From Serripes groenlandicus (taxonomy: Eukaryota; Mollusca; Bivalvia; Cardiida; Cardiidae), in NCBI GenBank assembly GCA_031761405.1, contig JASEVX010000010.1, positions 34,343,322-34,407,321 on the forward strand: DNA of 64,000 nt. The letters are read 5' to 3'. The first letter of the stretch is position 1. Each line of letters opens with the position of its first letter. This document shows, one piece after another, positions 1 through 11,862 of the stretch. Position numbers and translations under genes: made by a program. Under the pieces are notes generated by a model. That model was not told where the DNA came from, searched no databases, and saw only the letters and a list, made by a program, of their open reading frames with translations.

Positions 1-4
1 TGAT

Positions 5-239
5 AAGGCAGCCCACCGCGTTCCCGCTCACCTGTACGCAGGGTTTCCCCTACAATAACCCGGCGGTCCCGCGGGGTTTGATCATTCAACTATTAAGCCC
101 GCGGAGGGAAATCCGATAACGATTTATGACGTCACGATGATTGACAGCTGTGATTAAGGCAGCCCCCCGGCGTTCCCGCTCATCTGTATGCGGGGTTTCC
201 CCTACAATAACCCCGCGGTACCGCGGAATTTCATCATTT
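5..239. repeat. GC-rich direct repeat pair, about 151-bp offset
   Basis: Two copies of a roughly 84-bp GC-rich block (5-87 and 156-239) share 'CGTTCCCGCTCA', 'GGTTTCCCCTACAATAACC' and a palindromic 'CCGCGG' region. They stand out from the AT-rich surroundings. A minus-strand open frame runs through the pair, but it follows the repeat and shows no recognisable domain. Related CCGCGG-rich sequence lies at 5105-5265. Family unknown. Confidence 0.6.
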
Positions 240-245
240 TTCAAA

Positions 246-749
246 CGGTAGTTAATATACAACATCACACTATTGGACTAAACATTTTTTAAATCAAGAG
301 GGATATCCTATTCAGTAACCCAGACGCGACATGTAACATTAACCCATCTGTAATGCGATCAAAGCAAGTGAACGTCAATTATTACTTTCAATTAATAGGT
401 GTTAAAAACATGTCGACTATCTGAGTTGTTTGTATTATTATGTTATGGTTAATCACATATGCTGTCGGCTTGATGAAGCATTCATGTATCATAAATTCAC
501 ATATCAATTCTACCACCCTGTGTCATATGTCCTCTCCTATTAATATCGGCGAATCTTTGATTGACGGATCTGTTTTCTGGCCGATAAATCAGACAAGAAA
601 TAAAATGACAACTGGACGCTTGTTAATAAGAATCGCAATGTTTAATTCACAATACTCGCATTTCGTGTGGTTTTGAATATGGAAACTTATACCTAACATT
701 GACTGGAAAGATGAGGAAGTTCAATTCTGTTTTGTCATCTATATTTTTT
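246..749. other. AT-rich DNA, no gene seen
   Basis: The only open frame (440-676, 78 codons) has no recognisable domain or good splice context. I see nothing else supportable here. Confidence 0.5.
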
Positions 750-932
750 CCCTTTCCCACTTGCAGACGCTTTCTGACGCAGCTACAGAAGACGATTTGG
801 AAACATTGTGACAAAAGACGAAATTGTCTCAATAGTTTCAACCTTATTCAATAATTGTACTTTCGTTTATAAAGTTTCCATATGTTTGCCTATAAGTTTT
901 CAAATTGACTACTGCTGATTTGTTGCATGTGG
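750..932. mobile_element. MITE copy, 'CCCTTTCCCAC' family
   Basis: One of the dispersed copies described in full at 52776-53005. It begins with CCCTTTCCCAC and 'GACGCTTTCTGACGC', contains 'AACATTGTGACAAAAG', and ends near 'CTGCTGATTTGTTGCATGTGG'-like sequence, the degenerate complement of the start. It is diverged and non-coding; the overlapping minus-strand frame at 647-841 is a shadow. Confidence 0.6.
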
Positions 933-1229
933 AATAGCCTTCCTCTCAGTGGCATAATACAACTTAGTTGTAAAGGATGTGCATGTAATGTAATTCAGAA
1001 AAAATATCAACAATCGCATCCGCGCAACAAGATCATGATCTAATCGTCTTACTACTTGTATCTAGGCGTACAAGCCTCACGAGAACGGTTATGACCAAAC
1101 ACTAACTATAAACGTAGGTTTTTTTTATTGTAAATTCTATTTATGTCAATATATCCGAAGGTCGATTTTGGCGTGACGTGAAACATGTACTAACAAAACC
1201 CGTCATGAGCAAGTTCTCCATATGTCAAA

Positions 1230-1580
1230 TGTTTTCATCTCTATTCCATAAAAGATCTTTAAGTCTTTGATATATGTTTCTGTGTTATATGTAGACGTTT
1301 TGAATGTCGTCTGCTGCGGATTTATCATATGTTGGAAAGGGGAGTTAAATAAAAAATAAAAAAGATGAGCGCTTGTTAGCTGATCGTGTAATGATCTTAT
1401 TAAGTTAACCCCTTCCCAACAAACACCAAGCAGACGACTTTTAAAACACTTTGTCAATCATTATTTTCAGCGCTATCTCCATTTTCCATAATGCGCTTTC
1501 TGACCCCTTAGCAGGAGAAGAGTTGTGAAAACAGTGTTCCCGTCCGCCACAATGTTGTCTACTTTATTCAATAGTACATA
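1230..1580. mobile_element. Two degraded MITE pieces
   Basis: A 3' half (about 1230-1345) ends with 'GTCGTCTGCTGCGGATTT' and 'GGAAAGGGG'. A second piece (about 1405-1580) begins 'AACCCCTTCCCAACA' and carries 'CAGACGACTTTTAAAAC' and 'GCCACAATGTTGTC'. Both match the MITE family at 52776-53005, but the termini are too degraded to place exactly. Confidence 0.45.
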
Positions 1581-2336
1581 GTGCTAAAGAGAGGAATTAC
1601 ATTTGTTTTTCCCTCCTCTGGTCTTTTCTTAGAAGAACCATATTTGTCATATTGTCGTCTTATCCCTCGTTTATGCGGCTCACGATTCCTCCATCTTATA
1701 TTTCCCGGACCGAATAAATCCGAGAAAAACTGTCGTGTTAAGGTTAGTCCAAAATTCCCTATTCCGATGAAATCATCCCTTAGCTTCCGAAGTCACATTC
1801 TGTTTTGTATTAGCATTATTAATAGGTTGTAAACAGATAAGTAGCTAGGACCATGATATGACCATATTACAGGACAATGATCTATGCATTGAAAATGAAA
1901 TGTAAATATAGTTCAGAACGGCAGATATTTTAAAAATCATTTATGTTAAGTCACTCTTTTACACGATGTTTAAAGATGCACAGTTAATAGAAAAGCGCTT
2001 GTTTTTCAGGAATTATCTTTATACATATTGTATTGTCACGCTGATTAACCAACCTGCTTTTGAGATATAGAATAGGAGTAATTAACGGTAAACCACTCTT
2101 TAATACGGATTAAGTAGATGTTTATTACAACACATGTCAACCCTTTACCCAGACTTTCTGTAGATGACTTTCAACTGTATTTCAGTTAGATCATGGTATT
2201 GTATTGTTAAGTTACCAATACTAACGATTTTATTTACTCTGACACGATGCAATGTATGTTTCCGCATCTATTAGCGCGTAGGATGAAAGCCATTAATACT
2301 ATTTTTAAAGTGTTTGGTATGCCGGGAAATTATTGT
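1581..2336. other. AT-rich DNA, no gene seen
   Basis: The longest frame (1581-1832, 83 codons) starts inside a MITE remnant and shows no domain. Nothing else supportable. Confidence 0.45.
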
Positions 2337-2790
2337 GCCCTTTTACCACATACAGACGCTGTCGACGCCTCTACAACAGATTACTTATGAAAACGTTGTG
2401 ACAAAATGTAAAATTTCTCATGTTACCACCATGTTTTCAACTTTATTCAATATTGATTCATTCATTGGGGCTTAACGCGGTTTTCAACTATTGTTCAGTA
2501 TATCACGGGTGCCAGTTCACGTACTTAAGCTACCAGTTCGACTTCCAACATACTTCCAAAGTAGCTGGCTGCTTATCAACATTGACTGTTAGCCCATTGG
2601 TGAAACACGAGTGACGCTTGTCGTCAAACTTCGAAAATGTTAGCGGAGCTGGTATTCGAACTCACAGCCGTTGGATTGACAGCCTGCATCGCTACCGACT
2701 GAGGTACCGGGGCTCAATAATTAAGCTTCTGTGAATTTTAATATCACGAAGTTTTGCGTAGATATTTTATATGTCGTCTGCTGCATAGGA
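2337..2790. mobile_element. MITE copy split by a SINE
   Basis: The 5' part (2337-2470) has 'CATACAGACGCTGTCGACG', 'GAAAACGTTGTGACAAAA' and 'CCATGTTTTCAACTTTATT'. After the SINE at 2471-2714 the expected 3' part resumes, ending in 'GTCGTCTGCTGCATAGGATGG'-like sequence (about 2717-2790). The order matches intact copies such as 52776-53005, so the SINE landed in an older MITE. Confidence 0.55.
2471..2714 (-). mobile_element. tRNA-derived SINE, minus strand
   Basis: Read on the minus strand, the head carries tRNA-like promoter boxes: 'CTCAGTCGGTAGCG' (A box) and 'GAGTTCGAATACC' (B box). The other end carries the conserved 3' domain, seen on the plus strand as a diverged 'ACGCGGTTTTCAACTATTG' followed by an ATATCACGG-type core. 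The same layout occurs at 58917-59141 and 59640-59882. RNA polymerase III transcription would come from the internal boxes. Non-coding. Confidence 0.75.
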
Positions 2791-3316
2791 TGGAAGTATA
2801 CATATTCATTGAGCACGCACCGGTTTATAATGTAACTTGGATCTGTTAACGACAGTCGACGTATCAGATGGCAATTTTAAGATACACCAGCTTTTTCCAT
2901 GATGTTTTATTTTACTATATGCATATATCTAAACGAAGTCCACCATGCACAAGTACGAAATATAACCTATAAATGAGCCGTGTTAGGGGATATTGATGCC
3001 ACTTCGAACAGTAAAGTGAATGTACACCAGCAACCTGTTATACAGTCATAAATGGCAAAAACACAACATCAACAGAAACGTTGACCCCTCGTTTAATACA
3101 AAAATAACTTTGATGCCAAATCAACAATACCGAAAGTCACCAAACACTTCTAAAAGATTGTTTGTCTGTGTTAACAAAATGTATTTTAGTTTGTGTATTC
3201 AGACACCTCTTTCCCATTAACAGAAATCTTCTGCATGCCCCAACGTGGAAAGGTTTTAGGCAAAACATAAGCATATTTTCGAATATTGTGACACAGGAAG
3301 AACTATCTCAATGTTA

Positions 3317-3440
3317 ACCCTTTGCGACACAAAGACGCATCTTTTAAAACACTGTGACAAATTTCTCATTTTACTACAATTACTAAATAGTACTATCATG
3401 AAAGAGATTTCATCTTTTCTAGTCGTCTGCTTCATATTTA
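3317..3440. mobile_element. MITE fragment
   Basis: Starts 'TTAACCCTTTGCGACACA', contains 'GACGCATCTTTTAAAACAC' and ends near 'AGTCGTCTGCTTCATA'. This is a shortened, diverged member of the TTAA-CCCTTT family. Confidence 0.45.
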
Positions 3441-3655
3441 TTTTATGTTGATGAGGATAGTATGAGCTTGTGCATGGCCCAAGTTAAAAGTTGCTTTTGT
3501 GAACGGTTTACATCCAGAACAAGGACCTACACTTAAAATAGCTTGTTCCTTTTCTCATACACTCGCTCTGAACTAGTGTACAGCGGTTGTTTTGTGCATG
3601 TTTCATTTGTTCTTGCCTGTGCAGGATTTCATTAATAGAATTACAGTAAGAAAAG

Positions 3656-4020
3656 CTTAACGCCGTTTTCAACAATATTCAGTCATATCACGGCGGCCAG
3701 TTCACATACTCATGTGTTTCCTAGCTTTCTCCGGGACATGTCCTATGTTCGAGGCTTATGATACAGGTATATATTGGTAAACGTAAATAAATATAAACCA
3801 GAAATAGAACCTATTTTTTGCTCCGATACAATTATTTTAAACATGCAGACTATTTGAAATCTCTACTCCGAATTAAATGCTTTCATAAAAGTTTCCGTTT
3901 ATTTTTTAAAATGAGCATTTTATCATATGCTTTTAACAATGCTCAATGTTGATTAACTGGGATAAAACGTCGTTTTCAACAATTGTTCAGTCAAATTACG
4001 GCGGCCAATTCACATATCTC
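3656..4020 (-). repeat. Two SINE 3'-domain remnants
   Basis: 3656-3720 ('CGCCGTTTTCAACAATATT', 'CAGTCATATCACGGCGGCC') and 3965-4020 ('CGTCGTTTTCAACAATTG', 'CAAATTACGGCGGCCAATTC') match the 3' domain of the SINEs at 2471-2714 and 58917-59141. Neither has a recognisable tRNA-like head beside it, so they are truncated or decayed copies. Confidence 0.55.
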
Positions 4021-5104
4021 AACACTGCAGACAATCATGATTAAGGACACCCAACGTAATGGCATTTGCTAAATGTATATACATGTATATAGATCAGCAC
4101 GCACATTCATGCATAGTGGTTTAGATCTACACTTCACTGCCTACGCTAAAAACAAATTATATAGAACTTTGATCATATATACTGTATGTTGTCGTTTTAC
4201 ATTGTTCTAATATCTTTTGTGTTTTTTAGGGGATATAGATCAATTTCTTTTACATATTTCTATTAAAAATAGCAAAACACAAGTTTTAAGCTGAATCGTA
4301 TAAAATGTATGTATATATGTATGTAATTAGCTTGCAAAATAACGATGTTATTTAAACGACGAAACAAACTGTCAGATTACCAGCGGGTTAGTCGGGTCAA
4401 TAAAAACAATGTCCTGTGATCTATATGCAAGTCACCGTCTTTCAATCAGCCTGACAACCAACACGAAATACATCACACGTTTTTTCATCTGCCACGTGCT
4501 TAACCCCTTTACTCGCAAACAGTAATGTTTATATTGAAAAGAAATTTGTTTTAAGATTTATTTGCCTTCAATGGAGTGTTGTATAAAAAGTGATTTTTGT
4601 TGATATGGTAAATCAATATAAATTTGTTTATGGATTTATCATAATCGTGTTGATCTTAATTGTATGTAAATGTAGAAATAGGATTATTATTCTCAAAGGT
4701 AGGGCTGTATTTCTCAATTATGCTGTAGAACATTGAATTTGATTATAAATGTTTGTAATATGCACATGCATATTTCATCGCAATAGATCTCAGACAACTC
4801 GATGTTCAAAGTATTCAAGTAAGGTATTTTAGCGACTGTTCCAGTGTTTCTTTGTTTTGTTCTTTGTTTCAGCATATAAAACATACATGATGCGTCAAGT
4901 TTGCACATTTATGCGCATACAAATCCAGGTCTACAGTGTACATGGTACATTTGGTAACAGTGATTTATCTGATCTGACTCAATTGTCATTATTTGATTTA
5001 GCCATTGGTTTGCTAATATCCGAGGAAACATTTGGGAAGCAGGGTAAACAATACAGAATAGTTAACATAATGTATAATCGGATGAAATTAAAACACACCT
5101 ACTC
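4021..5104. other. AT-rich DNA, no gene seen
   Basis: Open frames at 4714-4908 (minus) and 4857-5162 (plus) overlap and show no domain. The second ends inside GC-rich repeat sequence. No supportable feature. Confidence 0.45.
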
Positions 5105-5265
5105 GCATTTTTCCGCGGGGGCTTCGCGGCGGCTCCTCGGGGGATCCGCGGAAGAAATATAGGCCGCTCCCATTTAACATTTTCTGCGGAGGGAACCCTG
5201 CAATCCCTCTATCTCTGAAATACCTTGAAAACGCCGGGTTAAGCCGGGAGAGCGACTTAACGCCG
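5105..5265. repeat. GC-rich CCGCGG-containing repeat
   Basis: A GC-rich block with 'CCGCGGGGGCTTCGCGG', 'GGGGGATCCGCGG' and 'GCCGGGTTAAGCCGGG' abuts the upstream edge of a LINE fragment. It resembles the CCGCGG-rich pair at 5-239 in composition and motif. Function unknown. Confidence 0.4.
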
Positions 5266-5329
5266 GTGGTTTATCATTTTATCGATATCCCCCTCAATCC
5301 GGGGGTGAGGGTTTTTGAGAAAACCCCCT

Positions 5330-6425
5330 TGAGCTGTAACTCGCCAATAGTATGTGTGAGGTCATTTAAATATCTTGGCGTACAACTTTTTAAAAACGGG
5401 AATTTGAATCGTACACAACGTCGTATAGCTCAGCATGCAGCATTTTCATTACATATTTTGTTCATAGTCAATCACCAAATAGATTTACCTATATCACGAA
5501 AGTTAAAACTATTTGATTCACTGGTATCACCAGCTCTAAACTACACGTCCGATGTTTCGGGTCATCACCACGCGCCCAATGTCGAATCCATACACTCAAA
5601 GTATTCTAGAAAACTTCTGTGTGTACGTCGCTATTCCGATCTAGACAGTCTATACGGAGAATTGGGAAGAATCCCTATGTCCATACATAGGACATTTATA
5701 ACTATCAAATATTGCATAAAGATATTCAATCATAATAAAAATTCAATTTATTCAAAAGCTACATTGTTATGAAATTAGGTTTAGAAAACGATTTGTATTG
5801 CACAAAAAATAATTGGGCATTTAACAGAAAACAAATTTTCGATGAATCTGGTCTTGCTTGTATCTGGCATAACCAGTTTAATGTAACAGTTAATTATGAA
5901 ATGATCAAACAGCGAATTTTAGATATTTACTATCAAAATTGGTACTCCTGTATCAATAATTCGAATCGTTTAGAAATGTATTGCTTATTTAAACACGACT
6001 TCAAATACCTAGACAACATAACAGACTCTTATTTTAGAAAAGCATTCACTTAATTCAGAATATCCTCTCGTGAATTAGCAATAGAACGAGGTCGTCACTT
6101 AAATTGGCCGCGAAATAATATAATTTGTCCAAATAGCTCAAATAACCAAATTGAAAATAAATATATTAAACGATATTACAAAACTTTGCCATCGTTACAC
6201 AAATTCACAAACTTACTCTCCAATAAATCTATTAGTATTGCTAAAAATATGTCAACATGTATTTACTATGCTAATTTGAAAAGAGTCAAGTTTTCCCCAT
6301 AATTTTCTACGTTTTTGAATATGTGTATGTTCTTCTGTAAAAAAATCCATGTATTTATTTGTATTTTTTGCTATAAGCATATTGTTTGTTTAACACAATA
6401 AAATATTTCTTTTGTATTGTATTGT
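5330..6425 (+). mobile_element. 5'-truncated LINE copy (ORF2 tail and 3' end)
   Basis: The 3' kilobase of a non-LTR retrotransposon. Coding remnants (see 5347-6053) are followed by further broken coding sequence and an AT-rich 3' region. It ends in short tandem TTGTA units ('TTGTATTGTATTGTATG', about 6411-6427). A short tandem repeat instead of a long poly(A) tail is typical of CR1/L2-type elements. 5' truncation fits incomplete target-primed reverse transcription. Confidence 0.75.
5347..6053 (+). pseudogene. LINE ORF2 C-terminal remnant (after the RT domain)
   Basis: Frame 1 (to about 5772) reads 'RSFKYLGVQLFKNGNL', then 'ISRKLKLFDSLVSPALNY', then 'IHSKYSRKLLCVRR'. This is the usual order after a LINE RT palm: thumb start (YLG), 'LFDSLV.P.LNY', and a basic 'K(Y/F)..R.LL..R' helix. 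The frame then shifts, and 5769-6053 continues with similar C-terminal sequence ending in a stop. No RT catalytic motif is present because the copy starts downstream of motif C. Related remnants lie at 10024-10978 and 42290-42775. The frameshift and truncation mean it is not functional. Clade call (CR1/L2/Jockey-like) is inference. Confidence 0.8.
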
Positions 6426-6922
6426 ATGATATCCGACTCATTTAACACGATAATAGCCCATTAAATCAATTATTGGATGATTTGCGATGACCACATTGAC
6501 ACACGTACCAATCAACGAATTAGTGTCAACATGTGCTGTATACTGCGGCAGCGTGTCGGGACCAGCGTCCAGTACATGTATATATGTGAAATGAACGCGC
6601 CCCGCATGTAAACACAGATCTCGGCGGTTGTAGAAAATCAACTTTCTCTAAATCTGTTTTCGCTACAGATATTTGTTTGAAGGTCACAACTTTCTTCGGA
6701 GCAGGCGAGAAAGTTGAATAGACGACGAATTTGTGAGTTTTGCACTTTGTAAACCATTTGGCTGTATTTTGGACTTTTGGTCGTAACTATTTATAGTAAC
6801 ACCCATAAACTGTGTGGATCGATACAAGTTGATTGGTAATCACTACTGTGCAAACCCTAATTTTACCGGAAATTCGTTACGCTTGGGTTAAGCTTGGGTG
6901 GTTTATACCTAGTTCGCAAGTC

Positions 6923-7771
6923 ATGGCGGCGGGAAATGAGGCCGATAACATTAGTTGTGTGAGCGGTGAGAATGAAGCCGCCGTATATGTTGAGTCGGTG
7001 ATGTCCTCACAGCGCATAACTGAAGTTCAATCCCCATTCACTGCTTGTAATAAAAAACGACCAGCAAACAGCGCTGTAGAGATGGAAGACTCGAATGGGA
7101 AGAAGCCCAGACAAACTGCTAAACGATCCCTTTATAACAATCAACCAACTCCCGCAACTCGTCGGTCAGGAAGTAGGGTAGAAATAAATCGTGCGGACTT
7201 TATACGCAAAATGTCAGCAGACATGCATATGCATTTTACATCTTTAAGTGAGCGAGTCGACCAACTGCGGTCCTCTCTTGAGCAGTGAATATCAAATAAG
7301 GTGTCGCAACTTCTGGACAAGCAAATCAATACAGAACTAAATCGCATACGCAATGATGTTGAATTGAAAATAGACAATTATAAAGATTCTGTACGTGATG
7401 ATAATCGAGCTAAAAGGTAAGGTTGAAGGATTGTCCATCAATCGTCCGGTACTCGAAAACGACATAGCTATGAACATTATTATCCGTGGTCTTCCACAAA
7501 CACAACATGACGACACGATGTCAAATGTCAACAGTTTGATCAAAGAAGGACTAAAGCTCATAGGCATCAGTCCGCAGAACGTAAAGGGAAAGCCGATGAT
7601 ACTAAACCGGGAGTTATTGTCGCGAAAATGAGGTCTGTGGACGACGAACGCAAAGTTATGGTCAAGAAAATGGAACTAAAGGGAAACCGACAATACCAAT
7701 CATTGTACGTCGATCATGACCAGTCATATGCGGACCGGGTGATGTCAAATAACTTCCGTATGATGTTGTAA
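6923..7771 (+). pseudogene. LINE ORF1 (coiled coil plus RRM-like) pseudogene
   Basis: Likely start at ATG 6923 ('MAAGNEADN'). The first ~122 codons are polar and basic ('GKKPRQTAKRSLYNN', 'TPATRRSG') and lead into a heptad-like stretch ('LSERVDQLRSSLEQ'). A TGA at 7286-7288 interrupts, but the same frame continues as coiled-coil sequence ('KVSQLLDKQINTELNRI'). A +1 shift near 7400 restores reading into 'LENDIAMNIIIRGLPQ' and 'NSLIKEGLKLIGI', which resembles the RRM of L1-type ORF1 proteins ('nIIIrGLPe'). A last piece from 7629 ('ERKVMVKKMELKGN', 'LYVDHDQSYADRV') resembles the C-terminal domain. Such proteins bind LINE RNA as a trimer. Broken by at least one stop and two shifts. Confidence 0.7.
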
Positions 7772-7846
7772 TCAATGAATTGTCAAAACCTTACAATAAA
7801 AGATAACTTCGCTTCTTAGTAGGTAGCATTCGGGTTTTGGAAAGTC

Positions 7847-10800
7847 CGCGGATGGAATAAAGACAGTGATTCTGATCATTCCAGTTTAAGATCTGCATGT
7901 GTTTTAAACCAGAATTCAGATATAATCTGTATAGCAGAAACACATTTAAAGGGAAAGGACGTGATAACACTAGATAACTATACCTGATTTGAATCCAATA
8001 GAATGCTCGGTCATAAAAATGCCAGACATGGCTATGGTGGTATAGGTTTTTTAATTAAAAACGATTTACTAGAAGCATTTTGTGTGTCAGTATTCGATGG
8101 CGATCATGAGGGTATCTTGTGGTTAAAGCTACAGCATACATTTGATGGTTTAACCTTACTACCTTGTGTGTGTTATTTTCCAACCGATATTTCTTCAAGG
8201 TATTTTGACGTCTCGTCATTCTACGATCATTTACTTACGTCTATATACGAGTTTCAGAATGTATGTGGAGATTTTAACAGCAGATGTGGGGAGCTTGAAG
8301 ATTATATCACGGGCGTTGACTGTATACCCGAACGTAACATTGTAGTCTTTACGGTGAACGCCTATGGAGATTTACTGATCGAATTCCTAATATACACAAA
8401 CTTTTGTATTCTGAATGGCAGAAACTCTATGAATAATGACTATACATCAATTTGAACAAAAGGGCAGAACTGTAGTCGATTATTGTTTGATTTCCCATGA
8501 TTGTATTGACCTTTTCAGGAATTTTCCAATGGTTCATGCAATAGACTTAATTAACACTATACCAACTTTCAGTAACTGCATCGGTAGGTCGATGCCTGAT
8601 CATTCGCTTTTAAGATGGGATGTTGTTTGTTATAATATGAGTGAAAGCCAGAAGTCACATGCTGATTCTGATTATAGCACATTTGATAAGTTTGACTTTA
8701 ATAATATCTAAAATGACTTTATGTGCGATCCTAACACTTTGAATCAGTTAAACAGGTTAATTGATACTCTAGAGTAAAGTTTACAAACTCAAAAAGATAT
8801 TGACTCCATGTACAGTGAATGGTGTGAGCTAATCAAGGTATCCATGTATAATGATATTCCACACCAGACTGGTACTTTGTCTCATGGACCTACTTATTGT
8901 AAAGAAAACGAAGACCGGGAAAGCCATGGTGGAATATAAGCTATCGGATGTATTGTTTCATATATGTGCTAAAGTGAAACGATGGCTAAAATCTGACAGA
9001 AAAAAGGGCGAACTTAAATCTGAATATGTCTCTGCTAGAGAGTCATTTGATAAGGAAGTGCAGAGAGCTAAACGCTTTTAGGTACTCCTGTGAGAATGAC
9101 CTTTCAAATAAGGCTATAACCAATGATAACAACTTTTGGAAGACTATTGGGTAAATAGGCATAAAGCGGGAAAAGAAACAACACATTCCTATGGAAGTTA
9201 AGTCTGATGATGGATCTATACATAGAGATGTTTTTGTTGAGCTTGAGAAAAGGAGAGTTTTAACTCACTGTTTAATATGCATAGACAGGATTATTCTGTG
9301 TCTCATGTAGATACTTCTGAAAATGATGATAATTTATCTTTTAACGAAAACATTTCTATAATGGAAATAAAAAGATCAGTGTAAAAGGCAAAAACTGGAA
9401 AAAACAGTTGGGTCATATGCAATACACGCTGAGGTTATGGAACACATGCATCATTAACACAATACCGAAATCGTCAGCTACAGATCCCAGAGATCCTTTA
9501 TATTATAGGGTATTAATTTAGCTTCATCCATTTATAAAATGTATTGCAGAATATGAGATGATAGGCTTTGTAATTGGGTTGAAGAACAAAATCTGCTGGA
9601 GGATGAGCAGGGCGGCTTTCGCAAGAATAGAAGTACTATTGATCAAATATCAAGCCTCACAAGTTTCATTGATACACTAATTAAACGAAAACTGTCCACT
9701 CAAACTGCATTTATCGATTTTAAGAAAGCGATCAATCGTGATAAGTTGTGGTAATTGTGTTAACAAATGAAAAAAGTATGTATATTGATGTATGCTGGTG
9801 ACATTGTTCTTCTAGCCCCTAACGAGGACGATCTACAGATTTTACTTGATGCATTGTGTGTTTGGTGTAACCGTAATGATATGACTATTAATTGCTCTAA
9901 AAGTAATGCTGTTCATTTCTGACCCAACAGTGTTCAGCGTTCTGCTTACAATTATAGGTGTGGAAATGATAATGAGGTGTTGTCGATAATTATACTTATC
10001 TAGGCCTAGTTCTGAACGAATACTTGGACTACAATGTTACAGGAAAGGTAGTCGCTCAGAGTGCTGGTCGCGCGCTTGGTCTTATTGTTTCAAAATGTAA
10101 AAGTGTTGGGGGAGTTTCTTACGACGCTTTTACAAAGATATACGACTCTATGGTGTGGCCGGTGATCAACTATGGTGCGCATATATGGGGCGTTAAAGTA
10201 TACTCTTGTATAACCGCCGTTCAAAACAGGGCCGTGCGTTTCTTTCCTGTAAGTTGTAAAGTATACGCCAAATGATGCTGCTTTGTGTGAAATGGCATGG
10301 GTTCCACCCACTGTCCGCCAGTGGAAATCTGTTGCGGGCTATTGGTATAACCTATGTAACTTACATTTGTAACGTATAAACAAGCAAGTAGCAGTCTGGG
10401 CAGATAGTAGAGGTAATACATATTTTCAAAAATTGGTTTTATTATGTCAAAGAGCAGATTTCTAAACTTGATATAGATGTACGATTAGACTTAAATTATC
10501 CCTTACATAAACGCACGTTCATCAGTACTATACATGAGCAGTTAATGTATGCTTTTAATAATGATTGGATAAAGATAATTAATAAATATGAAAGTAATGG
10601 TGGCAAGGGCAGAAATAAGCTTAGAAACTATTGTAAAATGAAAACTAGTTATTTTACAGAACATTATTGTAAATTAATATTGCCCTCAACACATAGGTCA
10701 GCTTTGAGTAAGTTTCGATGCGGTGTTGCACCTATTAGAATAAAAACTGGTAGTCACGAACGTCTGGCTGAAAATGACCCTCTCTGCCCATTTTGCGACG

Positions 10801-10978
10801 GCGTTGAGTCAGAAATACATGCTGTTTTTTATTGTAAACTATACGAACAATTACGTAAGCCATTGATCGATAAGGCCTTTACGATCAACCCTTTATTTGC
10901 CAATCTGTCCGATATAGATAAGTTATCATTTATATTATCAAATAGGGAGATAGCAAGAATAAGTGCCAAAACCTGTTA
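7847..10978 (+). pseudogene. LINE ORF2 (APE endonuclease plus reverse transcriptase) pseudogene
   Basis: Endonuclease: 'SDIICIAETHL' (catalytic Glu), a TGA at about 7985, 'GYGGIGFLIKND', 'CGDFNSRCG' (Asp/Asn), a stop and shift near 8455, 'VVDYCLIS' and 'SMPDHSLLRWDV' (catalytic His). Linker about 8718-9081. RT: 'GGFRKNRSTIDQISS' (block before A), 'FIDFKKAINRDKLW' (motif A, second Asp replaced), then almost at once 'MYAGDIVLLAP' (motif C, with YADD changed to YAGD). The ~100 residues expected between A and C are missing. Tail: 'YDSMVWPVINYGAHIWG' and a Cys/His region ('CPFCDGVESEIHAVFYC'). Frame is broken many times. The last codons before the inserted element read 'ARISAKTC'. Enzymatically dead. 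Confidence 0.85.
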
Positions 10979-11222
10979 CAGAGGACAACTGCAGATAATT
11001 TAGAATTACACACATTAAATAAAATATTTGACAATGTAAATTCAAAACAATACATTTCTTCTTAGTTGTTGGCGGAATCTGACCACAGCTTCCCAAAAGC
11101 TTATAACATGTAAACAACAGATGAGCCCTGGTGACAGAGACCCACACTGCTTATTTAAAGTCCAATTACTTCACACAATAATACAGAATGACAACAACTA
11201 CTGGTGGAGGTATTCCCCGCCA
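10979..11222 (+). repeat. Repeat A1 (244 bp)
   Basis: Begins 'CAGAGGACAACTGCAG' right after TTA and ends 'GGTATTCCCCGCCA'. It pairs with A2 at 11569-11812 with only a few substitutions and the same length, so the copies are young relative to the host LINE. Confidence 0.85.
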
Positions 11223-11334
11223 TCCATCTTTTAGTAAAGCTGTGATTATAAAAGGAAAACCATTGTACTAATCTGAAACGAAACTAATTCATAACTTTAA
11301 TGACATAATAATTAAGAGGGTGGGAGTGGAGGGA

Positions 11335-11565
11335 TTTTTTACCAATAGATGAAAGAATTTCCATCAAATTCAAAGAGAATTGATTTTCGCCTGTCTCGCC
11401 CTTCAGTCAAATAAATGAAAAGGAAAATTGCCTACACGTGTGTAATTAACCACAAGGAATAATATTATAAATGAACGACAATGAATAGCACTGAAGGGAA
11501 CAAGATAGGTTCTCGGTTCTGCACAGTCCCTGTAAACGGTTTTGACCCTTAATGTTCAAAACTTA
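11335..11565 (+). repeat. Repeat B1 (231 bp)
   Basis: Begins 'TTTTTTACCAATAGATG' and ends 'TGTTCAAAACTTA' before a TTA joint. It pairs with B2 at 13260-13490, nearly identical and of equal length. Only 112 bp separates A1 from B1. Confidence 0.85.
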
Positions 11566-11568
11566 TTA

Positions 11569-11812
11569 CAGAGGACAACTGCAGATAATTTAGAATTACA
11601 CACATTTAATAAAATATTTGACAATGTAAATTCAAAACAATACATTTCTTCTTAGTTGTTGGCGGAATCTGGCCACAGCTTCCCAGAAGCTTATAACATG
11701 TAAACAACAGATGAGCCCTGGTGACAGAGACCCACACTGCTTATTTAAAGTCCAATTACTTCACACAATAATACAGAATGACAACAACTACTGGTGGAGG
11801 TATTCCCCGCCA
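11569..11812 (+). repeat. Repeat A2 (244 bp)
   Basis: Second copy of A, starting directly after the B1 TTA joint. Downstream sequence diverges at once from that after A1 and leads into the SGNH-like remnant. Confidence 0.85.
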
Positions 11813-11862
11813 CATGGCGAAGCCATTTCTTGAAACTTTCAGTTATTCTCCCACAGGCAACT

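Larger units (their letters stand above)
6650..10978 (+). mobile_element. Degenerate near-full-length LINE (ORF1 and ORF2)
   Basis: About 4.3 kb with a 5' leader, an ORF1 remnant (6923-7771), an ORF2 remnant with AP endonuclease (7847-8711), linker, reverse transcriptase (about 9500-9960) and post-RT tail (10024-10978). All parts are in the right order and on one strand, with many stops and frameshifts plus an internal RT deletion. A composite element (10979-13490) interrupts the ORF2 tail; the LINE appears to resume at 13491. The two-ORF plan with an APE-type endonuclease places it in the Jockey/CR1/L2 group. Confidence 0.85.

Noticed and set aside
4857..5162. 101-codon plus-strand frame next to the first LINE
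   Set aside because: Runs from AT-rich DNA into a GC-rich repeat and shows no LINE or other domain.
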